A stretch of DNA of 39,279 nucleotides from Clostridiales bacterium UBA1701 (GTDB lineage Bacteria; Bacillota; Clostridia; Oscillospirales; Oscillospiraceae): NCBI GenBank assembly GCA_002320035.1, contig DCJL01000030.1, positions 751-40,029 on the forward strand, read 5' to 3'. Shown one piece after another: positions 1-7,974 of this stretch; the first letter of the stretch is position 1, and each line of letters begins with the position of its first letter. The notes under the pieces were generated by a model. It was not told the DNA's origin and did not search any database. It saw only the letters and a list, made by a program, of their open reading frames with translations. The position numbers and the translations under genes are program-made.

Positions 1-21
1 TACCTACTGAGCTACAGCAGC
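1..21 (-). tRNA. 5' end of a tRNA gene cut by the window edge
   Basis: Read on the minus strand, the first 21 bases give a seven-base acceptor strand GCTGCTG, then TA, GCTC and the start of a D loop with AGTAGGTA. This is the standard 5' end of a bacterial elongator tRNA. The anticodon lies outside the window, so the amino acid cannot be assigned. It lies in tandem with the upstream tRNA-Asp gene and is probably co-transcribed with it. Confidence 0.75.
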
Positions 22-25
22 AAAG

Positions 26-53
26 CATATGCCCCTTTTAAAAGGGGCATATG
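26..53. repeat. Perfect 28-bp palindrome between two tRNA genes
   Basis: The arms CATATGCCCCTTTT and AAAAGGGGCATATG are exact inverse complements with no spacer. The palindrome fills the gap between the CCA end of tRNA-Asp and the next tRNA. In RNA it would form a strong hairpin. It lacks a downstream U run on the minus strand, so a processing or spacer hairpin is more likely than a terminator. Confidence 0.85.
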
Positions 54-130
54 TGGCGACCGAGAAGGGACTTGAACCCTCGACCTCCGGCGTGACAGGC
101 CGGCGTTCTAACCGACTGAACCACTCGGCC
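54..130 (-). tRNA. tRNA-Asp (GTC)
   Basis: The minus strand gives a complete 77-nt cloverleaf. The acceptor strand GGCCGAG pairs with CTCGGTC, with one G-U pair. The anticodon stem CCGGC/GCCGG frames the loop CTGTCAC, so the anticodon is GTC (Asp). A GTTCAAG T-loop is present and the CCA end is encoded. A promoter lies just upstream. Confidence 0.97.
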
Positions 131-141
131 ACGGCTCAGTT

Positions 142-170
142 AATATACCAAATATCCCGGTATTTGTCAA
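142..170 (-). promoter_or_regulatory. Promoter of the tRNA-Asp gene
   Basis: On the minus strand TTGACA (170-165) is followed after exactly 17 bases by TATATT (147-142). The tRNA 5' end is 11 bases further on. The promoter lies directly behind the stop codon of the ABC ATPase gene, so the tRNA genes are transcribed independently of the transporter operon, although no clear terminator separates them. Confidence 0.8.
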
Positions 171-178
171 CACTTTTT

Positions 179-961
179 TTAAAGTTTTTTCGGTCCCTTT
201 TCCGCCGGGCGGATGATATATTCCCGCTCTCCCGGAATCCCGGCAGCCTCGCACCGGATTTTAAACACCCTGTCCAGGATCCCCGCTTCAACCATCTCTC
301 CGGGCGTTCCGCAGGCCGCCACGCGGCCTCCGTCCAAGACGCAGAGCCCGTCGCAGAAGCGCAGAGCCAGAGTCAGGTCATGCAGTACCGCTGCAACGCA
401 TCTGCCCTCCCCGCTCATGCGGCGCAGGGTCTCCATAATGGCAAACTGGCTGGAAATGTCCAGATAGGTGGTGGGTTCATCCAGCAGGATGCAGGGCGTG
501 TCCTGGGCCAGCAGCAGCGCCAGATAGGCCCGCTGCCGCTCCCCACCCGATAATTCGCTCAGCGGCCGCGCGGTATAGTCCTCCATACCCACGCTCGAAA
601 TGGCCCGCCGCACCGCCTCCGTATCCGCCCTGGTCAGGCGGCGGGATAAATCCAGATACGGAAAACGCCCATGACAGACCAGATCCCAAACGGATATGGC
701 GGGCGTGGGCCTACTCTGAGGCAGCAGCGCCAGCCTTCGGGCAAATTCCCTGCGCCCGTACTGGAAATAGGGCTTCCCGTCCATAAAAAGCGTTCCCCGC
801 GCAGGGCTCAGAAGGCGGCCCATCAGACGCAGAAGTGTGGTCTTCCCGCTGCCGTTGGGGCCTACAATGGCCCAAAGCTCCCCCTTTTTAAAGATGGCCG
901 AGGCCCCCTGTATAACGGGCCTGTCACCATAGGCGAAGTCAAGCCCTTTCAGCTCAATCAT
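179..961 (-). CDS. ABC transporter ATP-binding protein, iron-siderophore/cobalamin class
   Basis: A 260-residue cytoplasmic ATPase that would power import of a metal chelate such as a siderophore, heme or corrinoid. Walker A GPNGSGKTT lies at residues 34-42. The signature LSGGERQ and a Walker B ending in ILLDEP follow in the second half, with a switch-histidine segment (VLHDLTLA) after that. Length and motif order fit the FecE/BtuD/FhuC family. The start codon overlaps the last 8 bases of the permease gene, indicating translational coupling. It is the last gene of a four-gene leftward operon beginning at 3822. The substrate cannot be read from the ATPase alone. Confidence 0.93.
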   Translation of the reverse strand: MIELKGLDFAYGDRPVIQGASAIFKKGELWAIVGPNGSGKTTLLRLMGRLLSPARGTLFMDGKPYFQYGRREFARRLALLPQSRPTPAISVWDLVCHGRFPYLDLSRRLTRADTEAVRRAISSVGMEDYTARPLSELSGGERQRAYLALLLAQDTPCILLDEPTTYLDISSQFAIMETLRRMSGEGRCVAAVLHDLTLALRFCDGLCVLDGGRVAACGTPGEMVEAGILDRVFKIRCEAAGIPGEREYIIRPAEKGPKKL

Positions 962-1991
962 ACACCCGCCCCCTTCTCCGCGCCAGAATCAGCCCCAGGA
1001 AAAAGGGCCCGCCCACAAAGGACAGGATGATCCCCACCGGCAGCTCATAGGGCGCAAAAAGCACCCGGCCGGCCACATCGCACAGTAGCACAAGGGCGGC
1101 CCCGCCCAGCGCGCTGAAGGGGACAAGCAGCCTATGTCCGCCGCCTACGAGGCGGCGGGAAATATGGGGCACCAGCAGGCCTACAAAGCCCAACAGCCCC
1201 GCAAAGCTCACGGCGCTGCCCGCCAGCAGACTTGCCAGCAGCAAAAGCACAAAGCGCGTCCGTTTCACGTTCATCCCAAGCCCCGCCGCAGTCTCCGCGC
1301 CCAGATTCAGCACATCAATATCCCGCCCCAGGAGCCAGGCGCATAAAATCCCTGCCCCGATAAGCCAGCAGGCAGGGTCGAGTTTCGAAAGGCTGACCCC
1401 CGCGACGCCGCCCATGAGAAAGGAGTTGGCATTGTAGAGGCTGTCAGGAAAGATGGTTTTGACCGTGTTTATCCCGGCTGTGAGTATGCTGCTGACAGTG
1501 ACGCCTACAAGCGTTATGGTAAGGCGGCTGGCCCCGCTGCGCTCGGCCACGGCGTAGATAAGCAGGCAGGCTCCCAGCGCCCCCAAAAAAGCTGCCCACG
1601 GCAGGGCAGAAACCGCGGCGGGGCTGAGAGCGATCAGAAGCGTTGCCGCAAGCCCTGCCCCAGAGTTCACGCCGATTATGCCCGGAGAGGCCATCGCATT
1701 ATTCAGTACCGCCTGGATTATCACCCCCGAGACCGCCAGCGCTCCGCCGGCCAGCGCCGCCGCGAGCGTCCGCGGCAGGCGCACATGAGCAATGATCCGG
1801 TAGGCCGCGCTGTCATAGTCCCCCGCCGCAGCGGCGGACACGGCCTGGAGCACACCGGTCCGGGTGGAGCCGAAGAAAAGAGAGGCCAGAAAACACGCAA
1901 TAAAAATCAGCAGCAGCGCGGCAAAGCGGCCCGCTTTTCCCCGACCCTCAATCAAACAAGTCTGGGTATATGATTTTTGCCAGATACTCAT
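954..1991 (-). CDS. FecCD/BtuC-family ABC importer permease
   Basis: A polytopic inner-membrane permease of the FecCD (BtuC) family, which forms the channel of iron-chelate and B12 importers. The family hallmarks are visible: a VRLPR segment followed by ALAVSGVIIQAVLNN and PGIIGVNSGA near the N-terminus, and GFVGLLVPHISRRLVGG plus PVGIILSFVGGPFFLGLI near the C-terminus. About nine to ten hydrophobic spans are present. The start is uncertain. The frame is open from 2012, which would overlap the binding-protein gene by 65 bases. ATG at 1991 is given here, but a TTG at 1955 that overlaps the upstream stop codon would yield the most typical N-terminus. The gene lies between the binding-protein and ATPase genes. 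Confidence 0.92.
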   Translation of the reverse strand: MSIWQKSYTQTCLIEGRGKAGRFAALLLIFIACFLASLFFGSTRTGVLQAVSAAAAGDYDSAAYRIIAHVRLPRTLAAALAGGALAVSGVIIQAVLNNAMASPGIIGVNSGAGLAATLLIALSPAAVSALPWAAFLGALGACLLIYAVAERSGASRLTITLVGVTVSSILTAGINTVKTIFPDSLYNANSFLMGGVAGVSLSKLDPACWLIGAGILCAWLLGRDIDVLNLGAETAAGLGMNVKRTRFVLLLLASLLAGSAVSFAGLLGFVGLLVPHISRRLVGGGHRLLVPFSALGGAALVLLCDVAGRVLFAPYELPVGIILSFVGGPFFLGLILARRRGRVYD

Positions 1992-2886
1992 AGCTGTCAT
2001 CCCATCTGTCATTGGGCTTATAGTGGAAAAGTTCCTGAGGCAGAATGATGTAGCGCCCGTTTTTCACCGCGCTGAGGCCGCTCCAGGCCGGGTCGCTCTC
2101 CACATTGGCCCGGAGATATTCCCGGGCCTCTGTTTCGCTGCCCATGGTCATGACGAAAATATAATCCGGGTCGTCCAGAATAATCTTCTCGATGCTCAGC
2201 TCCTCCAGCAGGGAGGGATTGCTCTCCGCCGGATTCTCAAGGCCGAAATCTTTCAGAATTTTCCCCGCGGGATTATCATCGGTCTTGGCTTTCATGCCGG
2301 TGGAATAGGCCCGCAGCAAAAGCGCGCTGAGACCGGGGGCCTCCGGCAGCTTATCCCGCAGCGCGGCGATTCCCATTTCAACAGAGAGCACATTTTCCTC
2401 ATACAGATCCGCCCGGCCCGTAACCGCGCAGAACTGCGCCATAAGCTCCCGGTAATCCTCAAAGCTGTCCAGCCTGAAATAGCCGCAGGGAATTCCCATC
2501 TGTTCCAGGCTGTCCTTAAGCTGGGCGTGGGCGCTTAAATCGGCGGAGAGGACAACATAGTCCGGCTCCAGAGCCGCTATCTTTTCAAGATCCGGGCTTT
2601 TCACCGTGCCTACCGCCGCCGTGTCCGCCGCCAGAGGCAGCGCCCGCTCCTCAATGGCATCCAGCGGCACGCCCACAGGCATTCCCCCCGCCAGGAGCCA
2701 GCACTCAGCCAGAGACGCCTCCCCGAATACCAGCCGGGACTCCGGCCTGAGCCTGACTGTGCTTCCGTTCACATCCCGCAGCGCCACTCCGTCCGGCTCC
2801 TCCGGGGCCGGGGAAGCGGCGCAGGCCGCCAGGGACAACAGAACCGAGAAAAGCAGCAGCGCGCAGAAAAATCTTCTCCCTGTCAT
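1948..2886 (-). CDS. Periplasmic-binding-type lipoprotein of the metal-chelate ABC importer
   Basis: A 312-residue solute-binding lipoprotein of the BtuF/FepB/FhuD class (PF01497 type). The signal peptide ends in a lipobox LAAC at about residues 18-21, followed by a Pro/Glu-rich linker. The body has the two-lobe pattern of this class, with segments such as PDLEKIAALEPDYVVLSA, IILDDPDYIFVMTMG and a C-terminal lobe. The ATG begins immediately after the TAA of the preceding siroheme protein gene (TAAATG), so the two are coupled. The protein would be tethered outside the membrane and pass substrate to the permease. Whether the ligand is a siderophore, heme or corrinoid is not determined. Confidence 0.92.
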   Translation of the reverse strand: MTGRRFFCALLLFSVLLSLAACAASPAPEEPDGVALRDVNGSTVRLRPESRLVFGEASLAECWLLAGGMPVGVPLDAIEERALPLAADTAAVGTVKSPDLEKIAALEPDYVVLSADLSAHAQLKDSLEQMGIPCGYFRLDSFEDYRELMAQFCAVTGRADLYEENVLSVEMGIAALRDKLPEAPGLSALLLRAYSTGMKAKTDDNPAGKILKDFGLENPAESNPSLLEELSIEKIILDDPDYIFVMTMGSETEAREYLRANVESDPAWSGLSAVKNGRYIILPQELFHYKPNDRWDDSYEYLAKIIYPDLFD

Positions 2887-3822
2887 TTACGGCCTCTGAA
2901 GCATATCGCGAGCCAGAATTTCCTCTTTTCTCTCCAGCAGTTCATCGCCGAACAACGCTTGCTCCAGCTTGTCCTCCCCGAGCCGGTCGATCGCGAGGCC
3001 AAGCCGCTCCTTTGCATAGGCGTTTTCCTTAAACCAGAGCATGGTCTTTTCTATCAGCGGCAGTATCTCCTCCTGCCTTACAAGCCGCGAAAGAGCAGTA
3101 CCCATTCTTGTGCGCTTGCCCCAGGTGCCGCCCACATAGATTTTGTACATGGTCTCCGTGTCGTGGGCCACGGCCTTGAACGGGCACTTCCCGGTGCAGA
3201 CGCCGCAGGACAGGCAGAGACTCCTGTCAATATGCAGCTTTCCGTCCACAAGCTTCGCCGCCTTCATGGGGCAGGCCTTTTCGATCTGGCATACCGTGCA
3301 GCCCCGGCACTTGCTCTCATCGAAAGCAGGAACCCTATGGCCCTCGATGCCGAAATCGTTCAGCGCCGGCTTAATGCAGCTATTGGGGCAGCCGCCCACG
3401 GCAATTTTAAATTTGTGCGGCAGCTTCACATCGCTCCAGCCCAGGTAAAACTTCTCATGTATCTCCCGGGCCAGAGCCTGGGTGTCATAATTGCCGTAGA
3501 CACAGGTCGTGCCCTTGCAGGCAGTGACGGGGCGGACCTTGGCCCCGGTCCCCCCAAAGCGCAGGCCGTGCGCTGCGGCAAAGGCCTCCGCTGCCGGAAT
3601 ATTCTCAAAGGAAATGCCCGGTATCTCCACTGCCATGCGGCTGGTGCAGAGCAGCTTGCCGCTGCCGTATTTTGCGGAAAGTGCCGCAATGTTTTCGAAA
3701 TCCTCCGCTGTAAACACCGTTCCCGGCGCAACAACACGGCCGGAGAAGCAGTCTGTCCCCCGGTTTATAAGGAAGCCCCGGCCCTTCACGGCCGCGATAT
3801 CCTCAGCTTTGAGTTTTGCCAT
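2887..3822 (-). CDS. Small siroheme / 4Fe-4S sulfite-nitrite-reductase-like protein
   Basis: A 311-residue cytoplasmic redox protein. The N-terminal half has a ferredoxin-like sulfite/nitrite reductase fold signature. Cysteines C102, C107, C145 and C149 (ACKGTTC and VGGCPNSC) match the ligands of a siroheme-coupled 4Fe-4S cluster. Two ferredoxin motifs follow: C172-x2-C175-x2-C178-x5-C184-P, which has a longer last gap than usual, and C203-x2-C206-x2-C209-x3-C213-P. Only one reductase half is present, as in AsrC and other small Dsr-like proteins, so it is much shorter than assimilatory sulfite reductase. It is the first gene of the ABC importer operon, with a GGAGGA site before the ATG. Its substrate is unknown. 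Linkage to a metal-chelate importer suggests a reductive step on an imported tetrapyrrole or iron complex, but this is inference. Confidence 0.85.
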   Translation of the reverse strand: MAKLKAEDIAAVKGRGFLINRGTDCFSGRVVAPGTVFTAEDFENIAALSAKYGSGKLLCTSRMAVEIPGISFENIPAAEAFAAAHGLRFGGTGAKVRPVTACKGTTCVYGNYDTQALAREIHEKFYLGWSDVKLPHKFKIAVGGCPNSCIKPALNDFGIEGHRVPAFDESKCRGCTVCQIEKACPMKAAKLVDGKLHIDRSLCLSCGVCTGKCPFKAVAHDTETMYKIYVGGTWGKRTRMGTALSRLVRQEEILPLIEKTMLWFKENAYAKERLGLAIDRLGEDKLEQALFGDELLERKEEILARDMLQRP

Positions 3823-3858
3823 TTTTATCTTCCTCCAAGCAAATATCTTGCTTTTTCC

Positions 3859-3887
3859 ACTATATCAAAAAAAGCCCCGGGAAACAA
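3859..3887 (-). promoter_or_regulatory. Promoter of the siroheme protein/ABC importer operon
   Basis: On the minus strand TTGTTT (3887-3882) and TATAGT (3864-3859) are separated by 17 bases, about 40 bases before the start codon at 3822. It is back to back with the aminotransferase promoter. Confidence 0.65.
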
Positions 3888-3908
3888 GCGCTGTTTCCGT
3901 CTGATTTC

Positions 3909-3937
3909 TTGACGGGAGCGGCTTGTTGTATTATGAT
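3909..3937 (+). promoter_or_regulatory. Promoter of the aminotransferase gene
   Basis: TTGACG (3909-3914) and TATGAT (3932-3937) are separated by 17 bases and lie 62 bases before the ATG at 3999. It is divergent from the importer operon promoter, with only about 20 bases between the two -35 boxes, so the two could share regulation. Confidence 0.7.
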
Positions 3938-3998
3938 TTCCCCATCAAATCAATCTCCGGCGGAAGAATCCGGCAGGGGATGGAAAAGGAGGAAAAAT

Positions 3999-5177
3999 AT
4001 GCTGCCTGAAAACAGTCTCGCCTGGGGGCGCAGCAAGAGCTGCATAAGAGAGCTGGCGGCCTACGGGGCGGCCAGGAAACAGGAGATCGGCCCTGAGAGG
4101 GTTTTTGATTTCAGCATTGGCAACCCCAGCGTCCCCGCGCCGGACTGCGTGTCGGAAGCCATGCGTGAGCTGCTGTGCCTGAGCCCCGCAGAGCTCCACG
4201 GCTACACCCCGGCTCCCGGCCTGATGAGCCTGAGAGAGGCCGTCTCGGCGGATCTGAAAAGCCGCTTCGGGGCGGAGATCCCGGCGGAGCTGATTTATGT
4301 CTGCTGCGGCGCGGCGGCGGGCCTCGCCTCCTGCCTGCGGGGCTTGCTTCTGCCTGGAGAGGAAGTGATCGCTTTCGCGCCTTTTTTCCCGGAATACCGA
4401 GTGTTTACCGAGGGGGCAGGCGGCGTCCTGGTCCCGGTGCCGCCGGATGGAAAGCTCCTGCCAGACTTCGCCGCCTTTGAGCGTGCCCTGACGGAGAAAA
4501 CCAAGGCCGTCATTGTCAACACCCCCAACAATCCCTCCGGCGTAGTGCTGCCCCGGGAGAGCCTTCAGCGTTTGGGGGACATTCTCCGCCATGCCCAGCG
4601 CCGCTTCGGACACAGCATTTACCTCATTTCCGACGAGCCCTACCGGGAGCTTCTCTATGAGGGAGCGCCTCTCTGGGTGCCCGACTATTATGAGAACACC
4701 CTGGTGTGCTACTCCTTCAGCAAGTCCCTCTCCCTGCCGGGAGAGCGGATCGGCTATGTGGCGGTAAGCCCGAAAGCGCATGAGAGCGGGGATGTTTTCT
4801 CCGCCCTGGCCGGGGCAGCCCGGGCCTGCGGCTATGTGAACGCGCCCAGCTTCATGCAGAGAGTGGTTGAAAAATGCCTGGGCCGAACCGCCGACATCTC
4901 CCTATACAAGGCCAGCCGGGATCTGCTCTACGGCGGGCTCACCGAACTGGGCTTTGACTGCGCCTACCCGGGCGGCGCCTTTTACCTTTTTGTGAGATCG
5001 CTGGAGCCGGACGCGAAGGCTTTCAGCGAAAAGGCCAAAAAGCATGAGCTGCTCCTTGTTCCCAGCGACGATTTCGGTCTCGGCGGCTATGTCCGGGCGG
5101 CGTACTGCGTGCCGCCGGAGATGATCCGCCGTTCCCTGCCCGCATTCCGCGCCCTTGCCGAGGACTACGGTCTCTGA
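3999..5177 (+). CDS. PLP-dependent class I/II aminotransferase
   Basis: A 392-residue cytoplasmic aminotransferase of the fold-type I aspartate aminotransferase family. It shows the N-terminal DFSIGNPSVPAP segment, NTPNNPSG (substrate/PLP-binding asparagine), ISDEPYRELLY (the Asp that holds the pyridine nitrogen), and YSFSKSLSLPGERIGY, whose lysine would form the Schiff base. Length is normal for the family. The frame is open from 3816, but ATG 3999 is preceded by AAGGAGG at 3987 and starts where family similarity starts. Amino acid specificity cannot be decided. It has its own promoter and no operon partner. Confidence 0.92.
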   Translation: MLPENSLAWGRSKSCIRELAAYGAARKQEIGPERVFDFSIGNPSVPAPDCVSEAMRELLCLSPAELHGYTPAPGLMSLREAVSADLKSRFGAEIPAELIYVCCGAAAGLASCLRGLLLPGEEVIAFAPFFPEYRVFTEGAGGVLVPVPPDGKLLPDFAAFERALTEKTKAVIVNTPNNPSGVVLPRESLQRLGDILRHAQRRFGHSIYLISDEPYRELLYEGAPLWVPDYYENTLVCYSFSKSLSLPGERIGYVAVSPKAHESGDVFSALAGAARACGYVNAPSFMQRVVEKCLGRTADISLYKASRDLLYGGLTELGFDCAYPGGAFYLFVRSLEPDAKAFSEKAKKHELLLVPSDDFGLGGYVRAAYCVPPEMIRRSLPAFRALAEDYGL

Positions 5178-5278
5178 GCCAGGCCTGGTAGGGACAGCCA
5201 AAACCGCTCATTGTCTAATATGCACAGTTTATATTTTTGATTTTGTACTATGTTCACAAAATTTTCTTGTTCTAGGTC

Positions 5279-5306
5279 TTGACATTCCCACCGAAAGGGT
5301 TAGAAT
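5279..5306 (+). promoter_or_regulatory. Promoter of the MATE transporter gene
   Basis: TTGACA (5279-5284) and TAGAAT (5301-5306) are separated by 16 bases, about 37 bases before the start codon. The rest of the 5178-5278 intergenic stretch is AT-rich and shows no other element. Confidence 0.7.
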
Positions 5307-5343
5307 ATGGCTTCTGAAATAAACCTCAGAAGGAGGAATGACA

Positions 5344-6735
5344 ATGACAAGAGACATGACCACAGGCTCTCCCCTATCCCGGATTCTGGCCTTTTGCGCG
5401 CCGCTTATCGTGGGGAATCTGTTTCAGCAGTTTTATAACCTGGCCGACAGTATCATCGTCGGCCGCTATCTGGGCGTGAACGCCTTTGCCGCCGTGGGTT
5501 CCACCGGCGCGCTGAATTTTCTGGTGCTGGGCTTCGCTCTGGGCATCTGCTCAGGCTTTGCCATCCCCATTGCCCAGAGCTTCGGCGCCGGGGATAAGGA
5601 GCAGGTCAAACGCCGGACCGGGCAGCTCGTGTGGCTGGGCGTATTCTTCTCCCTGGCCCTGACGGCGCTGACCTATTTCACCACCGGGGATATTCTCCGC
5701 TTGGTGAACACCCCTGCCGAGATCTTTGATGATGCATACACCTACATATTTATAATCTTCATGGGCTCCGGCGCCACCATTCTCTACAATCTCGGCTCCG
5801 GTGTACTTCGCGCCCTTGGGGACAGCCGCACTCCCCTGCTGTTTCTCATCGCCGCGGTCATCATAAATGTTGGGTTGGACATACTCTTCATGGCCGGCTT
5901 CGGCATGGGCGTGGAGGGGGCGGCATACGCCACGGTTATCTCCCAGGCAGCCTCCGGCATTGCCTGCCTTGTCTATATGCGTGCCAGGGTGCCCCTGCTG
6001 CGGCTGAACCGAAGCCATCTGCGGCCCAACCTGCGCCGCATGCTGTATATCTCCTCTATCGGTGTGCCCATGGGCCTGCAGTTTTCCATCACCGCCGTGG
6101 GCTCGATCATTCTCCAGAGCGCCGTGAACAGTCTGGGCGCGGTGGCCGTGGCGGCGGTGTCCGCCGGGTCGCGGGTACACAACATTGTTGCTGCCCCTCT
6201 GGAAACCGCCGGCATCACCATGGCCACTTTCTGCGGCCAGAATCTGGGTGCGGGCAGGATTGACCGTATACGCAGCGGCGTAAAATCCATCACGGCCGTG
6301 TGCATGGTCTACTGCCTGCTGGCCCTTGCCATTAACTATTTCGGCGGCGTCGGCATCTCCTGCCTGTTCATGGACGCCTCTGAAACTGCCATTCTTGCGG
6401 AAACACACCGCTATCTCACCATAAACGGCATCGCCTATCCCCTGTTGGCCCTTATCTTTATATTCCGCAACAGTCTTCAGGGCATGGGTTTTTCGAACTC
6501 TGCCATGTTCGCCGGCCTCGCGGAGCTTATCGCCCGGGCGCTGGCCGTGTTTGCCTTTGTCGGCCGCTTGGGCTTTTTGGGCGTGTGCTATGCCAATCCA
6601 CTTGCCTGGCTCTTTGCCGACCTGATCCTTCTGCCCCTCTATGCTGTAAAACTCCGCAGGCTTGACGGCGGCCGCCCGCCGCGGCAGGGCCGCGAGGCCC
6701 CAAAGCAGGCCCGGCTTTGCCCCATAGCAAAATGA
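5344..6735 (+). CDS. MATE family multidrug/cation efflux transporter
   Basis: A 463-residue membrane protein with about twelve hydrophobic spans in two related halves, typical of MATE (NorM/DinF-like) exporters that use Na+ or H+ gradients to expel drugs or metabolites. Recognisable family segments are PLIVGNLFQQFYNLADSIIVGR at the N-terminus, GSGVLRALGDSRTPL in the first half and PLETAGITMATFCGQNLGAGR in the second. Two in-frame ATGs are possible. The one at 5344 has the better distance (7 bases) from AGGAGG, whereas 5338 is only one base away. It stands alone and ends at a strong hairpin terminator. The substrate is unknown. Confidence 0.93.
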   Translation: MTRDMTTGSPLSRILAFCAPLIVGNLFQQFYNLADSIIVGRYLGVNAFAAVGSTGALNFLVLGFALGICSGFAIPIAQSFGAGDKEQVKRRTGQLVWLGVFFSLALTALTYFTTGDILRLVNTPAEIFDDAYTYIFIIFMGSGATILYNLGSGVLRALGDSRTPLLFLIAAVIINVGLDILFMAGFGMGVEGAAYATVISQAASGIACLVYMRARVPLLRLNRSHLRPNLRRMLYISSIGVPMGLQFSITAVGSIILQSAVNSLGAVAVAAVSAGSRVHNIVAAPLETAGITMATFCGQNLGAGRIDRIRSGVKSITAVCMVYCLLALAINYFGGVGISCLFMDASETAILAETHRYLTINGIAYPLLALIFIFRNSLQGMGFSNSAMFAGLAELIARALAVFAFVGRLGFLGVCYANPLAWLFADLILLPLYAVKLRRLDGGRPPRQGREAPKQARLCPIAK

Positions 6736-6739
6736 TCCC

Positions 6740-6772
6740 AAACGCGCTCCCCAGAAACCAGGGAGCGCGTTT
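6740..6772 (+). terminator. Terminator after the MATE gene
   Basis: A perfect 12-bp stem (AAACGCGCTCCC / GGGAGCGCGTTT) with a 9-base loop starts 5 bases after the MATE stop codon. The following U run is short (TTT then CATTT). Confidence 0.8.
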
Positions 6773-6883
6773 CATTTGCCTTCCTCCCCCTTCGCAGGGT
6801 ATGGCCGTCTTTCTCGCCCAGGGCGCTTGCGGCGGCGGCTCTGGCCGCGCTTTTCTCTTCCCTGGCAAGAGACCGGCACGTAC

Positions 6884-6912
6884 TTGAATGAGGCTGAAAA
6901 AAGCATTATAAT
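6884..6912 (+). promoter_or_regulatory. Promoter of proC
   Basis: TTGAAT (6884-6889) and a consensus TATAAT (6907-6912) are separated by 17 bases, 25 bases before the proC start codon. The short transcript leader contains AAAAAGGAGGT. Confidence 0.8.
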
Positions 6913-6937
6913 CAAACTTAAAAAGGAGGTATTACAT

Positions 6938-7732
6938 ATGCCTGTTCTTGGATTTATCGGCACCGGCAGCATGGGTGGCGCCCTTGCCCGGGCCGCTTCC
7001 AGAAAACCGGTGGAAAACCGGCTTCTGCTTGCAAACCGCCATCCCGAAAAGGCCGCCGCTCTCGCCGCAGAGCTGGGCGGGGAGCTTTCTGACAATAAGG
7101 GCACGGCCGCCCGGGCGGATTTTATTTTTCTCGGCGTAAAGCCCCAGATGCTGGAGGAGCTGCTGGCAGAGCTTGGGGCTGTTCTCGCAGCGCGGAAGGA
7201 GCCCTTTACCCTGGTATCCATGGCCGCCGGCACCTCCATTGAAAAAGTCCGCCGGGCGGCGGGTGGAAACTACCCGGTCATCCGCATCATGCCCAATACC
7301 CCTGCCGCTATCGGTCAGGGCATGATACTCTATGACTGCGCCGGGGTAAGCCCGGAGACGGAGCAGGCTTTTCTGTCAGCCATGAGCGGCGCCGGGCGCT
7401 TTTCCCGGCTGGAAGAGCGGCTTATTGACGCGGGCTCTGCCGTGTCCGGCTGCGGCCCGGCCTTTGTAGACCTTTTCATCGAAGCCCTTGCCGATGGCGG
7501 CGTGGCCTGCGGTCTGCCCCGGCAGAAGGCCCTGGAATTTGCCGCCCAGATGACTGCGGGCGCGGCCTTGCTGGTCCTGGAATCGGGCCGGCACCCGGGT
7601 GAGCTTAAGGATGCGGTCTGCTCTCCCGGCGGCACTACCATTCAGGGTGTCCGGGCGCTGGAGCGCTTCGGCTTTCGAGGTGCCGTCATGGAGGCTGTGG
7701 CCGCCGCTTATGAGAAAAATTTTCAGCTCTGA
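6938..7732 (+). CDS. proC: Pyrroline-5-carboxylate reductase
   Basis: A 264-residue cytoplasmic enzyme that reduces pyrroline-5-carboxylate with NAD(P)H to make proline, the last step of proline synthesis. An N-terminal Rossmann motif GFIGTGSMGGAL (residues 4-15) is followed by FLGVKPQ, by RIMPNTPAAIGQG, and by the C-terminal family signature around LKDAVCSPGGTTIQGVRALE. Length matches the family. The frame is open upstream to 6776, but ATG 6938 has an ideal AAAAAGGAGGT site and the Rossmann motif starts right after it. It is monocistronic as far as can be seen. The proline kinase genes (proBA) are not in the window. Confidence 0.96.
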   Translation: MPVLGFIGTGSMGGALARAASRKPVENRLLLANRHPEKAAALAAELGGELSDNKGTAARADFIFLGVKPQMLEELLAELGAVLAARKEPFTLVSMAAGTSIEKVRRAAGGNYPVIRIMPNTPAAIGQGMILYDCAGVSPETEQAFLSAMSGAGRFSRLEERLIDAGSAVSGCGPAFVDLFIEALADGGVACGLPRQKALEFAAQMTAGAALLVLESGRHPGELKDAVCSPGGTTIQGVRALERFGFRGAVMEAVAAAYEKNFQL

Positions 7733-7761
7733 TTGCTCATAAACAATAAACGGAGAAAGAG

Positions 7762-7974
7762 ATGAGTATAAAAAACGAAGCAAAAATCAAAAATCCTCTT
7801 ATCGTAGCCATCCGTGAGCAGCTCGAGCACAGGGCGCTCTGGATGTATCTGCTCTGCGACCACGCCATGTGCGGTGACCGCGGCATCGCCGAGAGCTTTG
7901 GCTGCTGCCTTGAACTGCCATCCACTATTGCCCGGGGAGACGACCTGTGCCGAATTCGCTTTGTGCGAAAATAA
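7762..7974 (+). pseudogene. Internally deleted L-2-amino-thiazoline-4-carboxylate hydrolase-like gene
   Basis: A 70-residue open frame with a good ribosome site (GGAGAAAGAG). Its C-terminal part (AMCGDRGIAESFG, then TIARGDDLCRIRFVRK) matches, from memory, the C-terminus of the L-2-amino-thiazoline-4-carboxylic acid hydrolase-like family (PF14196). Its N-terminal part (NPLIVAIREQLEHRALWMYLL) looks like the N-terminus of the same family. Family members are usually about 150-230 residues, so the central region with the likely active site is missing although the frame is kept. The junction falls at an LLCD/LCD motif that occurs in both regions, which suggests recombination between short repeats. 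It is probably non-functional. Alternatively it is a genuinely short protein that retains only a ligand-binding half. Confidence 0.6.
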
